Shown here: positions 1 to 5,052 of the stretch, piece after piece
Layout of the letters: each line of letters starts with the position of its first letter
Numbering within the stretch: position 1 is the first letter of the stretch
DNA from: Bacteroidales bacterium
Lineage (GTDB): Bacteria > Bacteroidota > Bacteroidia > Bacteroidales > P3
DNA: 6,883 nt
Assembly (NCBI GenBank): GCA_031271725.1
Contig: JAISVE010000156.1
Span: 1 to 6,883 of the forward strand
Reading direction: 5' to 3'
Translations under genes and position numbers: made by a program
The notes under the pieces: model-generated
Databases searched by the model: none
What the model saw: the letters and a program-made list of their open reading frames with translations, nothing else
What the model was told of the DNA's origin: nothing

Positions 1-666
1 TACGACTTTGAAGTTTTGCTTTGCAATATCTTTTGTATTTACAAGGGGTAGTTGCAGAATTTTTTCTATATGTTTTTCTATTGCGTCTGATATGACTGTT
101 CTGCTGCCGAGTTTATCTACGGATGCAAATTCTATTGTTGCGGTTTTTGTTTGCTCGGCGTTCTCCGGCTGCTGAAGCTTTTCATATTGCTCTGTATTAT
201 CCGCCTGCCCCACAGTTTCCGCTAAGCGCAACACTTCCGCCCCTTCTTCAGCACTAATAAACTCTCCGCTTGCACCAAGCAGTTTCAGCGCATTCCACTC
301 TTTCGGATTATGGCTTGCAGTTATTATAATTCCACCCTGCGCCTTATGCCTCACTACCTCCATTTCAACGGTCGGCGTTGTAGAAAGTCCTACATCAACC
401 ACATTCGCGCCCATTCCGCATAGCGTTGACACTACAAGTTGCTGCACCATTTCGCCGGAAATGCGACCGTCCCGCCCAACAAGCATTGTGATTGGACTGC
501 CGGCGTTCTTATCACCAATACCTGCGGCACTACTGCCTGCGTTCTTCTTTTGCAAAATAGCAGCAAACGCCGCCGAAAACTTTACTATATCAACAGGTGT
601 CAAATTTTCGCCCACTTTCCCGCCTATTGTCCCCCTTATTCCCGAAATTGATTTTATTAGTGTCAT
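1..666 (-). CDS. glmM: Phosphoglucosamine mutase GlmM, N-terminal part (cut by left window edge)
   Basis: Cytoplasmic enzyme of the alpha-D-phosphohexomutase superfamily that converts glucosamine-6-phosphate to glucosamine-1-phosphate on the way to UDP-GlcNAc for peptidoglycan and LPS. The minus strand is open from ATG 664-666 to the window edge (222 codons, no stop). Visible landmarks are SGIRGT at residues 8-13, VGRDGRISGEM at 63-73 and the catalytic phosphoserine loop TASHNP at 116-121 with Ser118. Family members usually have this serine near residue 100; the shift is explained by a loop expansion at about residues 42-58 (KNAGS...KNAGS). A second Gln/Glu/Asn-rich expansion follows at about residues 150-175, before FASVDKLGS. 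The start is firm because MTLIKSISGIRGT matches the usual beginning in this phylum. A TAnnTTTG promoter lies 31 bp upstream. Phosphomannomutase or phosphoglucomutase activity is the alternative, since the sugar-specificity loop lies outside the window. Confidence 0.88.
   Translation of the reverse strand, partial: MTLIKSISGIRGTIGGKVGENLTPVDIVKFSAAFAAILQKKNAGSSAAGIGDKNAGSPITMLVGRDGRISGEMVQQLVVSTLCGMGANVVDVGLSTTPTVEMEVVRHKAQGGIIITASHNPKEWNALKLLGASGEFISAEEGAEVLRLAETVGQADNTEQYEKLQQPENAEQTKTATIEFASVDKLGSRTVISDAIEKHIEKILQLPLVNTKDIAKQNFKVV
496..546. repeat. 15-bp direct repeat inside glmM
   Basis: ACTGCCGGCGTTCTT (496-510) recurs as ACTGCCTGCGTTCTT (532-546), one mismatch, exactly 36 bp apart. Read on the coding strand, each copy encodes KNAGS. 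The 12-codon period keeps the frame, so the loop between the first helix and the VGRDGR strand of GlmM appears to have grown by an in-frame duplication, later diverged. Confidence 0.7.
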
Positions 667-696
667 AGTTTATATTATAGTTTTATAGAAATCTAA

Positions 697-727
697 CAAA
701 GTTAGCAACGTTTACAACAATTCACAA
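697..727 (-). promoter_or_regulatory. Bacteroidetes-type promoter of glmM
   Basis: On the minus strand TTG (725-727) is followed by a 20-bp spacer and TAACTTTG (697-704), a good fit to the Bacteroidetes -33 TTG / -7 TAnnTTTG consensus. Transcription would begin near 692, giving a 5' leader of roughly 25 nt before the glmM ATG. The box is part of a small palindrome, CTAAC-AAA-GTTAG (693-705). Confidence 0.6.
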
Positions 728-741
728 TAAATAAAATTTCT

Positions 742-749
742 TAACTTTG
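742..749 (+). promoter_or_regulatory. -7 promoter box in front of the lipoprotein gene
   Basis: TAACTTTG matches TAnnTTTG and lies only 4 bp before the ATG at 754. No TTG is found at the expected -33 distance, so only half of the promoter is supported. If used, transcription would start at or within a base or two of the ATG, giving a leaderless mRNA. Confidence 0.45.
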
Positions 750-753
750 TTTT

Positions 754-1404
754 ATGAAATACTTACTCAATATTGCATTGGTATCTGCCCTTTTATTATG
801 CGCATGCAATAAAGAAGAACACATTGAATTTCCACTTACTCTATATCCGCAGAAAGTATCACAAGTATCAGATATACGACTTTTTACAAACAAGCAAGAA
901 ATTCATGATGAAAATATTATAAAAGCATTTATAGATAATAACCGTAAGCGTTTTACAGGTTTTGACACTATTGATTTTTCTTCCATTTTGGATATTCTTT
1001 CAAACGAAAAATTTTCAAATGATAGCAGTAGCAATATTTATTTTCTATCAAAAGACACAGCTCTTTTTGGAACAATGACCAGCAAATTTACTGTCGAAAA
1101 AAAAGATAATCAATTTTTATTTTATTCTCCTTTATATGTTTCTACGCACTATCACCCAAGTATAACTAAATATACTGCAACTGAATTAATTCCACCTAAC
1201 AGTTATATTACAAGAGAAGTTAGAGTTGGATATGGTTCTTATGAGAATATAGAAATTTGTTTCTTGGCATATATGAAGACCTCAACCTACAATATTGAAA
1301 ATGCAAGACTTCTAAATGAATTTAACGAAGATTACATAAATACTCTTAGTTTAACAGACACATTAGCCATAAGGGAATACAGAATCCAATTTATTGCAAA
1401 ATAA
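754..1404 (+). CDS. Putative lipoprotein of unknown function
   Basis: A 216-residue protein with a type II signal peptide: Lys2, a hydrophobic stretch at residues 4-17 and the lipobox L15-C16-A17-C18, so Cys18 should be lipidated and become the mature N-terminus. Residues 19-22 (NKEE) are polar and acidic, which in this phylum is compatible with export to the cell surface, though location cannot be decided here. The mature part (about 199 residues) has no motif I recognise; it alternates polar and aromatic segments and looks mostly beta-stranded, with a Tyr/Ser/Thr-rich stretch around residues 125-160. The gene is visibly more AT-rich than glmM and the ABC-F gene, as is common in fast-evolving or acquired surface genes. 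The next in-frame ATG is far downstream, so the start is secure. It stands alone: divergent from glmM and separated from the next gene by 213 bp. Confidence 0.75.
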   Translation: MKYLLNIALVSALLLCACNKEEHIEFPLTLYPQKVSQVSDIRLFTNKQEIHDENIIKAFIDNNRKRFTGFDTIDFSSILDILSNEKFSNDSSSNIYFLSKDTALFGTMTSKFTVEKKDNQFLFYSPLYVSTHYHPSITKYTATELIPPNSYITREVRVGYGSYENIEICFLAYMKTSTYNIENARLLNEFNEDYINTLSLTDTLAIREYRIQFIAK

Positions 1405-1458
1405 ACGTTATTCAGCAAAATCATGTTACTATGAATTAGGCAAATGTCGAATAAAATA

Positions 1459-1476
1459 TTATGATTTCCATCATAA
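1459..1476. repeat. Small AT-rich hairpin after the lipoprotein gene
   Basis: TTATGAT-TTCC-ATCATAA is a perfect 7-bp inverted repeat with a 4-nt loop, 54 bp past the lipoprotein stop. It has only one G-C pair and no T-run follows on the plus strand, so it is a weak candidate for transcription termination and may be chance in AT-rich DNA. Confidence 0.25.
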
Positions 1477-1504
1477 AACATTAAATAAATTTACCATAAA
1501 ATTA

Positions 1505-1606
1505 TCGTGAATTAAAACAAAAAATAACCTCTATTCACGGAAAATTTCAATTTTTTCGTGAATAAACCCGAAAACCACCCTTCATTCACGGAAAATTCAT
1601 TATCTT
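1505..1606. promoter_or_regulatory. Two tandem 51-bp repeats with CGTGAAT/ATTCACG inverted half-sites (candidate operators)
   Basis: CGTGAAT at 1506-1512 and 1557-1563 alternates with ATTCACG at 1533-1539 and 1584-1590. Each pair is separated by exactly 20 bp and the whole unit repeats at 51 bp. The first 42 positions of the two units agree at 33, and ATTCACGGAAAATT is identical in both. The inner pair (1533-1563) can also form a near-perfect hairpin with a 2-nt loop. The last half-site ends 10 bp before the -7 box of the fic promoter, so a protein bound there would cover the spacer of that promoter. I infer operator sites for a dimeric regulator, possibly the downstream Fic protein itself through its C-terminal tail. 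An RNA element or a genome-wide repeat family are alternatives. Confidence 0.6.
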
Positions 1607-1608
1607 TG
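1601..1608 (+). promoter_or_regulatory. -7 promoter box of the fic/ABC-F operon
   Basis: TATCTTTG fits TAnnTTTG and lies 9 bp before the ATG at 1618. No TTG lies at the -33 distance, where the operator repeat sits instead, so the promoter may be weak or dependent on a regulator. The predicted mRNA leader is only about 5 nt. The box also decides the gene start: the in-frame GTG at 1558 lies upstream of it. Confidence 0.5.
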
Positions 1609-1617
1609 CGGGCAAAT

Positions 1618-2487
1618 ATGATAAATCAAAGCAAAAAAGAACAACTAAGCAAATTAAAGTTGGAATACGAACAACTTCGCAGCACACACGATGATTTGCT
1701 GAAAATGATTGCCGAATCGGAACTGCCCGAAATGGTCTATAATTCAAATGCCATTGAGAATTCGACACTTACACTCAAAGAAACAGAAAAAATTCTTTTA
1801 GAACAAGCGTTGATGCGCGAAGTTTCCTTGCGCGAAACTTACGAGGCAACAAATTTGGCACGTGTTATAAAATACCTTTGGACACGCCCAAATTACGAAC
1901 TCTCGGTAAAAAATCTTGAACTCTTGCACCAAATGTTGCTTGGTGGAATAAATGACGACTATGCCGGACATATTCGTTATTCAGGACAATATGTGCGTGT
2001 AGGCTGGCACATTGCGCCCGCGCCCGAACTCGTAAAGCCAATGCTTGAAGATGCTATCAACCAATATAATAGCAATAACGACAAATATTTTTTAGAAAAA
2101 ATAGCCGAATTTCATTTACAGTTTGAAACAATACACCCTTTTTGTGATGGCAACGGGCGAATTGGACGTTTGATAATCAACTTGCAATTCGCTGCTTTAG
2201 GCTACCCGCCTGTGATTATTCAAAACAAAGGAAAAAGAGAGGAATATTACCCGATTTTTGATGAATGGCGCGACAAACAAAAGGCAGATAAATTTTCTGA
2301 TTATCTGTATCTTGCATTATCCGAATCGCTCAACAAGCGACTCGCCTATTTGCGCAGCAACGAAATTGTAAAACTGTCAGACTACATTAAAGAAAATGGG
2401 CTCAACGCTTCTTCTGTAACTAACGCAGCTAAACGGCAAACCATCCCCGCCTTCCGCCAAGAAGGCATTTGGCGGATAGGGAAATGA
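1618..2487 (+). CDS. Fic-family protein adenylyltransferase (AMPylase), class II, with C-terminal HTH-like tail
   Basis: Fic enzymes transfer AMP (sometimes another nucleotide) from a nucleotide triphosphate to a hydroxyl side chain of a target protein. The 289-residue product has the complete core motif HPFCDGNGRIGR at residues 173-184: catalytic His173, Asp177, the GNGR loop and Arg184. The target-docking flap is visible around AGHIRYSGQYVRVG (116-129). The inhibitory motif (S/T)xxxE(G/N) is present as S43-N-A-I-E47-N48 in the N-terminal helix, placing it in class II, where the glutamate blocks productive ATP binding. Residues 248-289 resemble an excisionase/MerR-like helix-turn-helix, ending in IPAFR and WRI, so DNA binding is plausible. 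I chose ATG 1618 over in-frame GTG 1558 because the longer form would be translated through the operator repeat and promoter box. The ABC-F gene begins 9 bp after the stop and is probably co-transcribed. The substrate is unknown. Confidence 0.9.
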   Translation: MINQSKKEQLSKLKLEYEQLRSTHDDLLKMIAESELPEMVYNSNAIENSTLTLKETEKILLEQALMREVSLRETYEATNLARVIKYLWTRPNYELSVKNLELLHQMLLGGINDDYAGHIRYSGQYVRVGWHIAPAPELVKPMLEDAINQYNSNNDKYFLEKIAEFHLQFETIHPFCDGNGRIGRLIINLQFAALGYPPVIIQNKGKREEYYPIFDEWRDKQKADKFSDYLYLALSESLNKRLAYLRSNEIVKLSDYIKENGLNASSVTNAAKRQTIPAFRQEGIWRIGK

Positions 2488-2496
2488 TAAAATTCT

Positions 2497-4476
2497 ATGA
2501 TCTCCATAAATCAACTTTCAGTTTCTTTTTCGGGTAATCCGCTTTTTAATGATATTTCCTTTATTATTAAGGATAACGACCGTATTGGTCTTACAGGAAA
2601 AAACGGTGCAGGAAAATCAACCCTCTTAAAAATTCTTGCCGGGCAACAGCAGGCAGATAAAGGAAGTATTGTGCTCACCAGCGGACACGAAGTCGGTTAT
2701 CTGCCGCAGGAGATGGAACTCTCCTATTCACGCAGTATTATTAACGAGGCACTTCAGGCATTCGACAAAACAATAGCCATAGAAAAACAAATTAAGCGTT
2801 TGCAAAACGAAATTTCGCAACGAAGCGATTACGAGACTGCGGAATATCACACACTATTAGAAAAATTAGCAGAACAGACCGACCGTTACCACCTGCTCGG
2901 CGGCGGCACAGAGCGTGCAAATGCCGAAAAAATCCTGCTTGGTTTGGGTTTCAAGCATAGCGATTTTAAGCGTCCTGTTAAAGAGTTTTCGTCCGGCTGG
3001 CAAATGCGTGTTGAACTCGCAAAAATACTTTTGCGCTCACCCGAAGTTATGCTGCTTGACGAGCCCACCAACCACTTGGATATCGAATCAATCGAATGGC
3101 TCGAAGATTTTTTGCAAAACTATCAGGGAGCGGTTGTAGTTGTGTCGCACGACAGAAAATTTTTAGACAACATCACAAAGCGCACGATTGAAATTGTTCT
3201 CGGACGCATTGAGGACTACAATGTTCCTTATTCGGACTATGTTGTACAAAGGCAGGAGAGGCGCGACATTCAGCAAGCTGCTTACGACAATCAGCAAAAG
3301 GAAATCGAACAGATTGAGCGTTTTATTGAGCGTTTCAGATACAAGGCTACAAAGGCACGGCAGGCGCAAAGCCGCTTAAAAATGCTTGAGAAAAAAGAAA
3401 TTATTGAGATTGATACCTTTGATAACAGCAGTATTGCCTTTCGTTTTCCACCTGCGCCGCATTCGGGAAAAGTTGTTGTGAAAGCACAACACGTAGGAAA
3501 GGCTTACGGTTCTTTACAGGTCTTTAGTGATATTGATTTTACGCTTGAGCGTGGTGAAAAAGTTGCTTTTGTCGGGAAAAACGGTGAAGGCAAGACAACA
3601 TTTTCCCGCATTATAGTTGGTGAAATTGATGATTACAGTGGTGCTCTTGAACTCGGACATCAAGTAAGTATAGGCTATTTTGCACAAAATCAAAACTTGC
3701 TTTTAGACGGCGAAAAAACTGTTTTTGAAACCCTTGATGATATTGCTGCCGGCGGAGCGCGAGTGCGTGTTCGCCGCATTCTCGGGTCTTTTCTTTTTTC
3801 GGGTGAAGATATTGAAAAAAAAGTAAAGGTGCTTTCAGGCGGTGAAAAAACACGGCTTGCTCTTGCAAAACTTTTGTTATCTCCCGTAAATCTCTTGGTG
3901 CTTGACGAGCCGACAAACCATCTGGATATGCGTTCAAAGGATATTCTAAAGAACGCACTTCTGCAATATGACGGCTCGCTTATTGTTGTGTCGCATGACA
4001 GGGACTTTTTAGAAGAGCTAACGCAAAAAGTGTACGAATTCCGCTCAGGGCGCGTTAAACAGCATATCGGTGATATTGCCGACTTTTTACGCGAACGCAA
4101 GATTGAACGTTTGAGTGAACTTGAAAGAGGCAAATCCGCAACGGACAAAGCGGTAAATAGCAGCAATAATTCAAGAACAAATAAGAGTGCCGACACCGGC
4201 GACTCGAACAAAGACACAATGCCGGTCGGAACAACTCAAACCACTAAACTCTCCTACCACGAACAAAAGCAAATAGAACGTGAAAAGCGCAAACAGCAAC
4301 AAAAAACAGAACGCTTGGAAAAAGAAATTGCTTCACTTGAAAAAGAACTCGCCGCACTCAGCGAACTTATGACTACCGACCCAACACAATGCAGCACAGA
4401 AAACTGCAATCTTTATGATAAACTCAAACGTTCACTCGATAGTAAAATGGATGAGTGGGCTAATTTTGAAGTTTGA
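2497..4476 (+). CDS. ABC-F family ATPase (Uup/YheS-like ribosome-associated factor)
   Basis: A 659-residue soluble protein with two ABC domains and no membrane segments, the ABC-F architecture. These proteins bind the ribosomal E site and act on P-site tRNA or the peptidyl-transferase centre during translation; some protect against antibiotics. ABC1 has Walker A GKNGAGKST (34-42), signature FSSGWQMR (164-171) and Walker B LLDEPTNHLD (D188-E189). ABC2 has GKNGEGKTT (360-368), LSGGE (446-450) and LVLDEPTNHLD (D470-E471). Both H-loops (VSHDR) are present. The inter-domain linker that contacts P-site tRNA is the charged helical stretch around residues 245-305. A Ser/Asn/Thr-rich linker (about 543-583) leads into a C-terminal coiled coil (about 588-655), as in Uup or YheS rather than EttA. 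The first signature has Ser where Gly is usual. ATG 2497 follows the fic stop by 9 bp. A dedicated antibiotic-resistance role cannot be judged. Confidence 0.92.
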   Translation: MISINQLSVSFSGNPLFNDISFIIKDNDRIGLTGKNGAGKSTLLKILAGQQQADKGSIVLTSGHEVGYLPQEMELSYSRSIINEALQAFDKTIAIEKQIKRLQNEISQRSDYETAEYHTLLEKLAEQTDRYHLLGGGTERANAEKILLGLGFKHSDFKRPVKEFSSGWQMRVELAKILLRSPEVMLLDEPTNHLDIESIEWLEDFLQNYQGAVVVVSHDRKFLDNITKRTIEIVLGRIEDYNVPYSDYVVQRQERRDIQQAAYDNQQKEIEQIERFIERFRYKATKARQAQSRLKMLEKKEIIEIDTFDNSSIAFRFPPAPHSGKVVVKAQHVGKAYGSLQVFSDIDFTLERGEKVAFVGKNGEGKTTFSRIIVGEIDDYSGALELGHQVSIGYFAQNQNLLLDGEKTVFETLDDIAAGGARVRVRRILGSFLFSGEDIEKKVKVLSGGEKTRLALAKLLLSPVNLLVLDEPTNHLDMRSKDILKNALLQYDGSLIVVSHDRDFLEELTQKVYEFRSGRVKQHIGDIADFLRERKIERLSELERGKSATDKAVNSSNNSRTNKSADTGDSNKDTMPVGTTQTTKLSYHEQKQIEREKRKQQQKTERLEKEIASLEKELAALSELMTTDPTQCSTENCNLYDKLKRSLDSKMDEWANFEV

Positions 4477-4493
4477 TTTTTTTATTATCTTTG
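4466..4493 (+). promoter_or_regulatory. Promoter for the small RNA downstream of the ABC-F gene
   Basis: TATCTTTG (4486-4493) is a perfect TAnnTTTG box starting 9 bp after the ABC-F stop codon. TTG at 4466-4468, inside the last codons of that gene, is a possible -33 element with a 17-bp spacer, slightly shorter than usual. Transcription would start near 4498, just before the folded segment. No convincing protein start follows, which favours an RNA gene. Confidence 0.55.
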
Positions 4494-4497
4494 CAAC

Positions 4498-4622
4498 GAA
4501 ATTTAATTGTCAGCAGGATGAATTATCCTGCAAGGCAAGTGAATGAGAGGCACGCAAGTTTGTATTCCTTGCAAGCCCGTGAGGGGTTAAAGTCCCCGGC
4601 TCTCTTTCACTTGCTTTTTTTT
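4498..4622 (+). ncRNA. Candidate structured small RNA, about 120 nt, unrecognised family
   Basis: Four paired elements are visible. (1) GCAGGAT (4513-4519) pairs perfectly with ATCCTGC (4525-4531) around a 5-nt loop. (2) A closing stem pairs GCAAGTGAATGAGAG (4535-4549) with CTCTCTTTCACTTGC (4600-4614), 14 of 15 positions. Inside it are (3) an arm of CACG/CGTG plus CAAG/CTTG (4551-4581) with a 9-nt loop and a one-sided bulge, and (4) GGGG-TTAAAGT-CCCC (4583-4597), whose 7-nt loop resembles a tRNA T-loop. The inner arms make a three-way junction. A phylum-type promoter precedes the RNA and a T8 tract ends it. It lacks the SRP RNA, 6S RNA and hammerhead core sequences I would look for. The Bacteroidales-1 RNA family, described with the same promoter and terminator limits, is worth comparing. 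Its function is unknown. It could instead be an elaborate operon terminator. Confidence 0.55.
4535..4622 (+). terminator. Intrinsic terminator ending the fic/ABC-F operon and the small RNA
   Basis: The 15-position stem 4535-4549/4600-4614 (one mismatch) is followed directly by T8 (4615-4622) on the plus strand. The stem encloses about 50 nt, unusually long for a simple terminator, which is why I also call the segment an RNA gene. It would stop transcripts from either upstream promoter. On the minus strand no T-run follows, so it is directional. Confidence 0.6.
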
Positions 4623-5051
4623 GTTTATTTCTAAATTGTAATAAGGGTAAAAATATATTTCACCCGTTTTTAATATCCGAACAGCAAGACGAACACATTC
4701 TTTCTTTTCGTCTATGTAAACAAAACCCTTAAAATTATAATATCCTACCAATTCTTTCGGGTCTATATTTTTTCTATTACCCCAATTATTGTACTCAGAA
4801 TATTGAATTAGTTTGTCAAGCACAAATATTACAGCCGCCTTTTTAGGATACATCGCTTCACCAAATGACATTTTCTGCCTTCCTTTTGACGTTAAACTTA
4901 TTGTTATTTTTAAATCTTCATTAAAAATCTCTCTATTTAGAAAATATTCCTGATAATAATTTCTAACGAATTTTCGCATTTCTCTTACTGACATTCCTAT
5001 AAACTTTTCAGTAGATACTTTGGGGATTAATTTTTGTCTATATTTCCTCAT
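4587..5051 (-). CDS. Small protein resembling LPD3-type polyvalent-protein-associated domains
   Basis: A 154-residue, basic, soluble protein without signal peptide or membrane segment. The order of elements recalls the LPD3-type domains seen in large polyvalent proteins of phages and conjugative elements and in some toxin-like proteins: a helical N-terminal part, ISLTSKGRQKMS (about 52-63), a helix KKAAVIFVLDKLIQYSEY (about 69-86), YYNFKGFVYID (about 104-114), a strand CVRLAVRILKTGEIYFY and YYNLEI. This is from memory of the pattern and is not certain; no catalytic residues can be named. ATG 5049-5051 begins one base after the stop of the upstream exported FN3 protein (TAA-A-ATG), so the two are almost certainly co-transcribed and translationally coupled. 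The last 12 codons and stop lie antisense to the small RNA/terminator, giving the Lys-rich tail. The gene is AT-rich compared with the ABC-F gene. Confidence 0.7.
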   Translation of the reverse strand: MRKYRQKLIPKVSTEKFIGMSVREMRKFVRNYYQEYFLNREIFNEDLKITISLTSKGRQKMSFGEAMYPKKAAVIFVLDKLIQYSEYNNWGNRKNIDPKELVGYYNFKGFVYIDEKKECVRLAVRILKTGEIYFYPYYNLEINKKKQVKESRGL

Positions 5052-5052
5052 T

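Noticed and set aside
439..688. Plus-strand ORFs of 70 and 75 codons
   Set aside because: They are antisense to the well-supported glmM reading frame and show no family motif.
1505..1602. CRISPR-like repeats
   Set aside because: Only two imperfect 51-bp units with short half-sites, no spacers of uniform length and no cas genes; the position at a promoter fits operators.
1558..1617. N-terminal extension of the Fic protein from GTG 1558
   Set aside because: The 20 extra codons lie in the operator repeat and across the TATCTTTG box; ATG 1618 gives a normal-looking class II Fic N-terminus.
3611..4217. Minus-strand ORFs of 115 and 175 codons inside the ABC-F gene
   Set aside because: Shadows of a strongly conserved coding sequence; Ser/Arg-rich translations typical of reversed codons.
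2497..4476. ABC transporter ATPase
   Set aside because: Two fused ABC domains with a charged linker, a coiled-coil tail and no membrane partner nearby identify an ABC-F protein, not a transporter subunit.
4545..4604. tRNA gene suggested by the T-arm-like hairpin
   Set aside because: The segment between possible acceptor halves is only 60 nt, the halves mismatch, and no D-arm or anticodon arm can be placed; the loop also lacks the conserved C of a T-loop.
4518..4634. Small 38-codon ORF (starting MNYPARQ) on the plus strand
   Set aside because: It runs through all the paired elements and the T8 tract of the small RNA, ends in a Phe/Leu tail created by the T-run, and has no motif; RNA structure explains the sequence better.
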